Below the pieces are notes generated by a model. That model did not search any database and had not been told where the DNA came from. It was given only the letters and a program-made list of their open reading frames with translations. A program made the translations under genes and the position numbers. A stretch of DNA of 64,000 bases from Gammaproteobacteria bacterium (lineage in GTDB: Bacteria > Pseudomonadota > Gammaproteobacteria > Burkholderiales > Burkholderiaceae_C): positions 248,001 through 312,000 of the forward strand of contig JAHJWB010000017.1 in the NCBI GenBank assembly GCA_018828125.1, read 5' to 3'. Below are positions 58,198 through 64,000 of the stretch, in pieces. The first letter of the stretch is position 1, and every line of letters begins with the position of its first letter.

Positions 58198-58214
58198 ATG
58201 GGAATGATTCCTGT
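58198..58214 (-). promoter_or_regulatory. Fur-box-like operator upstream of the PepSY gene
   Basis: ATGGGAATGATTCCTGT compared with the Fur motif ATGAGAATnATTCTCAT matches 12 of 16 informative positions and has an exact GGAATGATTCC palindrome. It lies in the 364 bp divergent intergenic region 57983-58346 between the PepSY (minus) and second chemoreceptor (plus) genes. The remaining AT-rich right part (58255-58320) holds likely sigma-70-like hexamers (TTGAAA, 18 bp, TAAATT) for the chemoreceptor. Confidence 0.62.
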
Positions 58215-58346
58215 TTTGACTGTTGGTCCGTATCAATTACGCAACCCGACCCAGCCTTGAAATTCTTTAAATGATAAAAATAAATTTGACTGAAATGATA
58301 AATAAGGTAAAAATTCGCCATCTTCTAAAGAACAAGGTGATATTCC

Positions 58347-59972
58347 ATGAGCCGCCAAAGCATGACTGTTCGCACCAAACTAAGCCTGACCTTTGGCTTG
58401 ATGGTCACTCTGATACTTTTGGTGGCGGGTATCGCCATCTATGACCTGACGAAGCAAAAGGACCAGTTCCACGACTTCGTCACGGGCATCAATGCAAGGG
58501 CGTATCTCGCGAAGGATGTGCAGTCGTCGGTCAACCGCCGCGCGATTGCGGCACGCAACCTGGTGCTGGCCACGAAGGAATCAGACCGGGCTGCCGAAAA
58601 ATCGGCAGTAGCAAAGGCGCATGCCGATGTGCAGGAACGGCTGGGCAAGCTCAAGGAGATGGTGGCGATGGGCCATGTGCCTGCCAACGTCAAGGCGCTG
58701 GTGGACGACATGGACAAGATCGAGCACGCATACAGCGCTGTGGCGCTGAAGATCGTGGATCTGGCGCTGGCGGGTCAGCGTGACGAGGCCATGGCCAAGA
58801 TCAACGACGAATGCCGCCCGCTGCTGGCCGCTTTGCTTGCCAAGACCCGGGAGTACCAAGTTGTCACGAACGAGCGTTCTGACCAGCTGATTCAGCAATC
58901 CGAATCGGACATGGCGGCGCAGCGCACCTACATGGTGGTTCTTGCATTGCTTGCGACCCTGGTGGCACTGTTTTCTGGTTTCTTTATCACCCGCAGCTTG
59001 TCCCGTGCACTGGGGGCAGAGCCGGATGTCCTCAGCGATGCTGCGCAGCGGGTGGCCAATGGTGACCTTTCATCGATCTATGGCGCAGACAGTGCCATCA
59101 AAGGAAGTGTTCTGGCGTCACTGACCTTGATGCAGCAGAACCTGTCGGAAATTGTCACGAAAGTGCGTGGCGCATCGGATTCCATCGCCATGGGCACGTC
59201 CGAAATTGCACGTGGAAACATCGATCTGAGCCAGCGCACAGAAGAGCAGGCCAGTGCCCTGCAGCAGACCGCGGCCACCATGGAGCAGTTCAGCACCACG
59301 GTCCGCAACAACGCGGACAACGCCAAGGTGGCAGATCAACTGGCCGTCAGTGCGTCCACAGTAGCGACACAAGGCGGCAATGTGGTGTCACGCGTTGTTG
59401 ACACCATGAAGGACATCAACGAGAGCTCGCGCAAGATCTCCGACATCATCGGTGTCATTGATGGCATTGCCTTTCAGACCAACATTCTGGCGCTGAATGC
59501 GGCGGTAGAAGCAGCCCGTGCAGGTGAACAGGGACGCGGTTTTGCTGTCGTGGCCTCTGAGGTGCGCAATCTTGCCCAGCGCAGTGCGGGTGCAGCCAAG
59601 GAGATCAAGACACTGATCAACGAAAGTGTGGAAAAGGTGGCCATGGGCACCAGTCTGGTGGACCAAGCGGGCCAGACCATGAACGAAGTGGTGGAAGCCA
59701 TCAAGCGCGTGTCCGACATCGTGGCCGAGATCAGTTCTGCAAGCTCGGAGCAAAGTTCAGGTGTATCGCAGATCGGTCAGGCAGTGAACCAGATGGACCA
59801 AGTCACGCAGCAGAACGCAGCCCTGGTCGAGGAAAGCGCCGCCGCCGCACAGAGCCTGGACATGCAGGCCCAGCAATTGACCGTGGCCGTGCAGATTTTC
59901 AAACTGGATAGTTTGAAGGGACCTGCGCTCATTGGTGTCACGCAGCGGCCAAGGCTTGGCTATGCAGCGTGA
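58347..59972 (+). CDS. Methyl-accepting chemotaxis protein 2
   Basis: 541 residues. TM1 ([23 protein letters not shown]), 4HB periplasmic domain, TM2 ([22 protein letters not shown]), HAMP, and signalling tip [24 protein letters not shown]. Ends LGYAA, with no CheR pentapeptide, so it probably depends on other receptors for adaptation. The signalling region is nearly the same protein as the 26813 receptor but with different synonymous codons. An unusually AT-rich leader precedes it. It is divergent from the iron operon. Confidence 0.93.
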   Translation: MSRQSMTVRTKLSLTFGLMVTLILLVAGIAIYDLTKQKDQFHDFVTGINARAYLAKDVQSSVNRRAIAARNLVLATKESDRAAEKSAVAKAHADVQERLGKLKEMVAMGHVPANVKALVDDMDKIEHAYSAVALKIVDLALAGQRDEAMAKINDECRPLLAALLAKTREYQVVTNERSDQLIQQSESDMAAQRTYMVVLALLATLVALFSGFFITRSLSRALGAEPDVLSDAAQRVANGDLSSIYGADSAIKGSVLASLTLMQQNLSEIVTKVRGASDSIAMGTSEIARGNIDLSQRTEEQASALQQTAATMEQFSTTVRNNADNAKVADQLAVSASTVATQGGNVVSRVVDTMKDINESSRKISDIIGVIDGIAFQTNILALNAAVEAARAGEQGRGFAVVASEVRNLAQRSAGAAKEIKTLINESVEKVAMGTSLVDQAGQTMNEVVEAIKRVSDIVAEISSASSEQSSGVSQIGQAVNQMDQVTQQNAALVEESAAAAQSLDMQAQQLTVAVQIFKLDSLKGPALIGVTQRPRLGYAA

Positions 59973-60029
59973 TCAGAGTCGCCCGCTGTCCGCTCCTTCT
60001 CGTGCCCAAGTCCCCCCGATTTCACTGGA

Positions 60030-60635
60030 ATGGCCATGACGCAAGAGTTCACAAAGCTCATCCGGCAAATAAGCGCAAGCCGATTTGACTACCTGTCCAA
60101 AGCAAACAGCCCAGAGGAGCGGACGGGCGCAATGGGCATCGTGACACTGTTCGCGTTGGCGTCGCACACATTGACGACCATGACCGGAACGCTCGCCATA
60201 GTGTCTGTTGATCACTTCGGAGTGAATGGAGGCTGGCACGGCTCGCGCCTGTGCGCCCAGGTCCAGCGGCTCGCAGAGCTGAGCGTTCAGGTCTCCGCAT
60301 CGGTCGAGCGGCTTGTGGGCATGGCGCTGGTGGATCTGCACGCCCTGCACGTCTCCGGCCAGGACGCAGTGGAGCGCGAGAACATTGAGGAGATCATGAC
60401 CACCGGCACGATCTACATCGAGTCGCTGAGCAACGTGTCGGTGGAAACAGCCAATCTGGCGCGCAGACAGGGAATCTGGGGCCGGCGCCCGGCAATGTCG
60501 CAGCCATCACTTCCTTCCGCAGAGTTCAGCCCCGAGTTGGCGCAGGCCGAGGAGTCTGTGCGCCGGCTGATCGGTCAGATCATCGAGCTGGAACTGGGGG
60601 TGGAGCAGTTTGGTGGAAGGTGGGTAATGTCGTGA
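60030..60635 (+). CDS. Protein of unknown function after chemoreceptor 2
   Basis: 201 residues, no signal peptide. A central hydrophobic but not clearly membrane helix (GIVTLFALASHTLTTMTGTLAIVSV) lies between mostly helical regions (QVQRLAELSVQVSASVERL). It follows the chemoreceptor by 57 bp on the same strand and may be cotranscribed. I recognise no family. In-frame ATG 60036 is an alternative start. Confidence 0.55.
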   Translation: MAMTQEFTKLIRQISASRFDYLSKANSPEERTGAMGIVTLFALASHTLTTMTGTLAIVSVDHFGVNGGWHGSRLCAQVQRLAELSVQVSASVERLVGMALVDLHALHVSGQDAVERENIEEIMTTGTIYIESLSNVSVETANLARRQGIWGRRPAMSQPSLPSAEFSPELAQAEESVRRLIGQIIELELGVEQFGGRWVMS

Positions 60636-60705
60636 CGGTGCATGGACAGGCCCACTGAACGCGGTCGACAGAGAATGCATTCAGACCTCCGCCCGCGCCG
60701 TTGCT

Positions 60706-60745
60706 CCAGCGCCTGATAAAGCGCTCGAGACCGTTTTGATCAGAA
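60706..60745. repeat. Family 1 palindromic repeat (degenerate)
   Basis: CAGCGCCTGATAAAGCGCTCGAGACCGTTTTGATC between the unknown gene and receptor 4, both arms shortened. Confidence 0.6.
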
Positions 60746-60778
60746 ATTTTTGAGCCTTAGGCCGCGTGCGCTTAGTGA

Positions 60779-62926
60779 TCAGAAGTGCGTACGCAACGTC
60801 ACCTGCAGCGCTCGTGGCGAACCCGGCAGGATCAGGTTGTCGTTGCTCCCATGGGCCGACACGTAGTACTTGCGGTTGGTGAGGTTCTTGATGTTCACGT
60901 CTACGCCCCACCGGCCAAGCGTGTACTGCAGCGCCGCGTCCAGCGTGGTGTAGCTGGGCAGCGTGACCAGGTTGGTCAATGACGTGAAGCGTGCACCCAC
61001 GTAGTTAACGCCGCCGCCCACGCGCAGGCCGTGGCCCATGTCCTTCATGGCCCACAGGAAGGCCGAGTTGCGTGGCGTGAGGGCGGCCACCTTGCCCTGT
61101 GCCGGGACTGCTACCGTAGGCGATTGCAGCGACCCCGTGGTGGCCAGAGATTTCGTCATGCGGCCATCCAGCCAGGCATAGCCAGCGCTCACATCCCAGC
61201 GACCAGGGAGGCGCCCGTTGGTGGTCAGCTCCAATCCATTGGTGCGCTGTGTGCCCACGTTGATCTGGCGCGAGGGATTGGCTGGGTCGCTGTTCTTGAT
61301 GTTGGTGCGCTCTAAATTGAAGAGAGCCCCGGTGATGCTCATGCGTCCATCCAGCAAGTCCAACTTGAAGCCGATTTCTTTGTTTTGCGTGATTTCGGGT
61401 TCGCTGGCGGTGTTGCTGGCCGACAGCGCAAAGGCTTCGGCAGAAGGCTGGAACGACCTGCTGTACGACACGTAATACGACACGGTGTCGCTAGGTTGCC
61501 AGACCAGACCAGCGCGGGGACTGAACTTCCGATCGGTGCGAGAAAGCGTTGTGAGCTTGCGGTCGTAAGCCGTTTGCTGCTTGAACACGTCGTATCGCGC
61601 GCCCACCAGCGCCTTCCATTGCGGCGCCAGCGTGATCTGGTCTTGCCAATACAGTGCGGCGGTGTCTTGCGTGGTGTGGCTGGGGATGGCGTTGTCGGCG
61701 TTGTAGTTGGCGGCCGGGATGATGGGTGCTGCGGCGATGGGGTTGAAGATGGACACACGGTCCGCACCGCCCGAGACGGATTCGGAGCGCTTTTTCTGTT
61801 GGCCCAGCTCCATGCCCATCAGCCAATCTTGCTTGAGGCCGCCGAGACGGTTGCGCCAAGTGACGTCGGTCTGGTTGAAGACACCTTTTTCGTCGCGCAG
61901 GATAAAGGCCCGCGTGCGGCCCACTGTCATGTTCACCGGGTCGGTGGTGCCGCTGGGCAGCGTGTTGTAGCGGTCCAGCGCGTAGTCGTACAAGCGCGTG
62001 ACGTTGCGCACCGACCACGCAGCGTTGAAGCGGTGGTTCAGCGTGGCTGCGAACGACTGCATCGTGCTGGTGGTGGTGTCATCCTGCGCGGCGTTGCTGG
62101 AGCCGTAGTAGGTGCTTGCGGGCACGTTGACGGGACGGCCATTGAGCGCGGGGATGCCGAAGTCCGTCAGGCGCTTGTCGCGGGCGTAGGTGTATTGCAG
62201 CAGCAGGTCGGTCTGCGCTGCGAGCTTGAGGGCAAGCGAGGGCGCGAAGTTGTGGCGCTTCACGAATTGCTGGTCACGGTAGCTGCCCGAGTCTTCCACG
62301 GCGGCATTGATGCGAAAAGCAGCGGTGTCGCTGATGCCCACATTCACATCGGCTGTGGCGCGGCGGAAATCAAAGCTGCCCAGACCCAGCGTGGCCTCGC
62401 CAGAGGTTTCACCAAACTTCGGCTTCTTGGTGACACGATTGATCAACCCACCCGATGAGCCACGGCCGTACAACACGGCGGCGGGGCCTTTGAGCACCTC
62501 GATGCGTTCGATGTCGGCCAGATCGCGAAAGTACAGTGCGTCATCCCGCACGCCGTCTACAAACTGGTCGGCAATCGCCGTGAAGCCGCGAATCACCACC
62601 TGGTCCCGCTGCCCGTCGCCGTGGCTCATGGCCACGCCGGGCACGTTGCGCAGTGCGTCTTCCATCGAACGGGCGCCTTGGTCGCGTAGCAACTGCGCGG
62701 GCACCACGTTGACGGCCTGCGGCACATCGCGCAAGGGCGCGCTGCCTTTGGTGGCAGCAGTGCTGGCCGCTGGTGAATAACCGTCGTCGTTTGCGCCAGA
62801 CTGCACAGTGACTTCACCGAGTGTCTGCGGCTGGGTGGGCTGCGCCAGTGCAGGGCCACAGAGAGTCGCGAGCAAGGCCGCCATCAGCGGGTTGAGACGG
62901 TGGCGGATGGGAGTGTGAGCGTGCAT
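60779..62926 (-). CDS. TonB-dependent siderophore receptor 4 (Fiu-like catecholate type)
   Basis: 715 residues. Signal peptide ends PALAQ (about residue 28). The plug shows RDVPQAVNVVPAQLLRDQGARS, GDGQRDQVVIRGF, and VEVLKGPAAVLYGRGSSGGLINRVTKKP; barrel ends LQVTLRTHF. The RDQVVIRG/FVDGVRDDALYFRDL pattern is like catecholate siderophore receptors such as Fiu. Start MHAHTPIRH (ATG 62926) follows AAGGAAAA; the listed ORF start is longer. Fur-box-like site 480 bp upstream. Confidence 0.93.
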   Translation of the reverse strand: MHAHTPIRHRLNPLMAALLATLCGPALAQPTQPQTLGEVTVQSGANDDGYSPAASTAATKGSAPLRDVPQAVNVVPAQLLRDQGARSMEDALRNVPGVAMSHGDGQRDQVVIRGFTAIADQFVDGVRDDALYFRDLADIERIEVLKGPAAVLYGRGSSGGLINRVTKKPKFGETSGEATLGLGSFDFRRATADVNVGISDTAAFRINAAVEDSGSYRDQQFVKRHNFAPSLALKLAAQTDLLLQYTYARDKRLTDFGIPALNGRPVNVPASTYYGSSNAAQDDTTTSTMQSFAATLNHRFNAAWSVRNVTRLYDYALDRYNTLPSGTTDPVNMTVGRTRAFILRDEKGVFNQTDVTWRNRLGGLKQDWLMGMELGQQKKRSESVSGGADRVSIFNPIAAAPIIPAANYNADNAIPSHTTQDTAALYWQDQITLAPQWKALVGARYDVFKQQTAYDRKLTTLSRTDRKFSPRAGLVWQPSDTVSYYVSYSRSFQPSAEAFALSASNTASEPEITQNKEIGFKLDLLDGRMSITGALFNLERTNIKNSDPANPSRQINVGTQRTNGLELTTNGRLPGRWDVSAGYAWLDGRMTKSLATTGSLQSPTVAVPAQGKVAALTPRNSAFLWAMKDMGHGLRVGGGVNYVGARFTSLTNLVTLPSYTTLDAALQYTLGRWGVDVNIKNLTNRKYYVSAHGSNDNLILPGSPRALQVTLRTHF

Positions 62927-63237
62927 GATTTTCCTTGGAGTAAGCGCAACGCAGTTGGCAGAAAACCCGTGCAACGCGGTGCCTGGCGCGGGCCAAAAGT
63001 GGCCTGCTGTCTGGGGCGCGGTGTTCGGCGAGAAAACAGTGAAATCAGAGAGGGCGCGCGGTGGCGATGCAGGGCTGTGAGCAGAGCGGGATGGCATTTA
63101 TTGGTCGACGGCGTTGCATGTCATTCGCTCGCTGGCGGCGATTTTGTGAACATCTTTTTGACCACACCCCGCCATCTGAAGGCCACCGGAAGCGGTCAAA
63201 AAGAAGAAAAAAATGAAGGCTGCGAGCTGAAGACACG

Positions 63238-63306
63238 CAGCCAACGGGCAGTACCGCGCTGGTGCGCGGAGCCGAAGGCGAGGCCCTCTGGCTTGAACGT
63301 TGGCTG
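63238..63306. other. Three-way-junction-like structured element in receptor 4 leader
   Basis: Closing stem CAGCCAACG/CGTTGGCTG (9 bp perfect) encloses two hairpins, CCGCGC-TGGT-GCGCGG and AGCC...GGCT with an inner GGC/GCC. It lies in the 681 bp gene-free stretch 62927-63607 upstream of receptor 4, between the Fur-like site and the gene, so on the minus strand it would be in the receptor 4 leader RNA. The stretch also holds, on the plus strand, AAAGGAGG and a 17-codon ORF starting at 63335, of unclear meaning. Confidence 0.45.
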
Positions 63307-63406
63307 GCAGAAGAGAAAAGAGAAAGGAGGCGAAATGGCTCGGATGGCCCGTCGCCCAGTCGTCTCAGTGAGGTGCGCTGCTGGCTGAAACCTCTAGTTT
63401 ATTCAA

Positions 63407-63425
63407 TTGCGAACAATTCTCATTG
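63407..63425 (-). promoter_or_regulatory. Fur-box-like operator upstream of receptor 4
   Basis: On the minus strand ATGAGAAT-T-GTTCGCAA: the left half is a perfect Fur half-site (ATGAGAAT), the right half 5 of 8. AT-rich context with TTGCCA and TAAACT nearby. It would control the minus-strand receptor 4 gene, whose start is 480 bp away. Confidence 0.65.
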
Positions 63426-63506
63426 TAATTTTTTGGCAATCACCAAGGTTTGTGCATTTGCAACAACACCGTCCGCTCAAGAGCGCGCATTCGACGGCAG
63501 ACGGGC

Positions 63507-63531
63507 ATAAAAAAACGGGCCGCAGCCCGTT
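63507..63531 (-). terminator. Rho-independent terminator of bfr
   Basis: AACGGGC-CGCA-GCCCGTT stem; on the minus strand the hairpin is followed by seven T's. It is 77 bp after the bfr stop, so it separates bfr from the receptor 4 region. Confidence 0.9.
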
Positions 63532-63607
63532 GGTGAAATCTTCCCCGCCGTCTTCAAGGTGCTCAACTCCGCCGAGTCCCTACAAAACGATAAAGGGAGC
63601 GCTGCAG

Positions 63608-64000
63608 TTATTCCACTTCACCCATCTGCGATTGCAGGTAGTTCTGCAAACCCACCTTGGCGATCAGGTCGATCTGGGTTTCCAGAAAGTCGATGTGCTC
63701 TTCGGTGTCGTCCAGAATCTTTTGCAGCAGGTCGCGCGAGACATAGTCACGCACGGATTCGCAGTGGGCAATGCCGTCCTTGATGGTGGCCTGGGCGCCG
63801 AGTTCCGAGCTCAGGTCGCACGCCAGAATCTCCGGCACGTCTTCGCCAACTTGCAGCTTGGCCAGATCCTGCAAATTGGGCAGGCCGTCCAGCGTGAAGA
63901 TGCGGTCCATCAGCCAGTCGGCATGCTTCATCTCGCCGATCGATTCTGAATATTCCTTCTTGGCCAGCTTGTCGAAACCCCAGTGCTTGAGCATGCGGTA
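63608..64000 (-). CDS. bfr: Bacterioferritin (N-terminus beyond window end)
   Basis: 130 residues of the C-terminal part are present, and the reading frame continues past the window edge. The ferroxidase ligands are visible: EMKHAD (Glu51-x-x-His54 pattern with the heme Met52 between), SELGAQ (Glu94) and EEHIDFLE (Glu127/His130). Bacterioferritin stores iron as ferric mineral in a heme-bearing 24-mer. Internal ATG 63994 used in the track is not the real start. Close to iron-uptake genes. Confidence 0.93.
   Translation of the reverse strand, partial: YRMLKHWGFDKLAKKEYSESIGEMKHADWLMDRIFTLDGLPNLQDLAKLQVGEDVPEILACDLSSELGAQATIKDGIAHCESVRDYVSRDLLQKILDDTEEHIDFLETQIDLIAKVGLQNYLQSQMGEVE

Noticed and set aside
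58255-58320. Sigma-28 (FliA) promoter before chemoreceptor 2
   Set aside because: TAAA and GATAA words are present but their spacing does not fit TAAA-N15-GCCGATAA.
62927-63237. Possible cobalamin or other known riboswitch before receptor 4
   Set aside because: No B12-box-like GCCACTG and no recognisable core of other common riboswitches on either strand.

Overview
The window is about 64 kb of high-GC DNA from a betaproteobacterium of the Comamonadaceae, most like Acidovorax and its close relatives. The gene orders pyrG-kdsA-DUF1330-eno-ftsB, dapA-bamC-MBL and coaBC-small membrane protein-dut support this. So do two dispersed palindromic repeat families that I associate from memory with this group. 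This assignment comes from gene content and order, not from a database search. No rRNA, tRNA, CRISPR array, insertion sequence or prophage is visible.

Layout. 0-3.5 kb: ferritin-like DUF455 protein, gamma-carbonic anhydrase, Hsp33 and a stand-alone CZB-type zinc-sensor-like protein. 3.5-8.6 kb (minus): pyrG-kdsA-DUF1330-eno-ftsB-unknown, a housekeeping run. 8.7-14.4 kb: coaBC-unknown-dut, envelope lipoproteins, an SlpA-like FKBP prolyl isomerase and a RoxA-type ribosomal oxygenase. 14.5-19.6 kb (minus): MBL hydrolase, bamC, dapA, a methyltransferase, a 52-residue membrane protein and an MFS transporter. 19.7-26.0 kb: parE-lytic transglycosylase-parC-AlkZ-like glycosylase. 26-35 kb: a frameshifted lipoprotein gene, a chemoreceptor, RidA, comEC, and the ATP-grasp/alpha-E pair with an extra partial copy of the alpha-E 5' end. 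35-44 kb: LysR regulator, a hydrolase-fold protein without its serine nucleophile, and an RND efflux operon. 44-48.5 kb: aminotransferase, aldehyde dehydrogenase and small proteins. 48.6-58 kb (minus): a siderophore-uptake locus. 58-64 kb: a second chemoreceptor, an unrecognised protein, a fourth TonB-dependent receptor and the 3' part of bacterioferritin.

Two regulatory systems stand out. The RND operon (adaptor, pump, outer-membrane factor) is preceded by a promoter with -35 TTGACC and -10 GATACT separated by 19 bp, with CCTCAA/TTGAGG arms matching a SoxR box. Between that promoter and the adaptor gene lies an unlisted 24-residue, five-cysteine ORF with a strong Shine-Dalgarno and three consecutive Cys codons near its end, which looks like a leader peptide. 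A 37-residue ORF also bridges pump and outer-membrane factor with ATGA overlaps at both ends. The iron locus has Fur-box-like sites ahead of the PepSY gene and ahead of the fourth receptor. Three receptor genes, a DUF4198 protein, a PepSY reductase-like protein and a small membrane protein run towards a clear terminator near 48.56 kb. Bacterioferritin would store the imported iron.

Repeats. Family 1 (core like CTAGCGCTTAT..AAGCGCTAG) occurs about ten times. It is found between genes and also inside three coding regions, including an in-frame copy in comEC. Family 2 is a ~100 bp multi-hairpin element seen three times, each time at or overlapping a stop codon. Most large ORFs opposite real genes are GC-driven shadows and are omitted.
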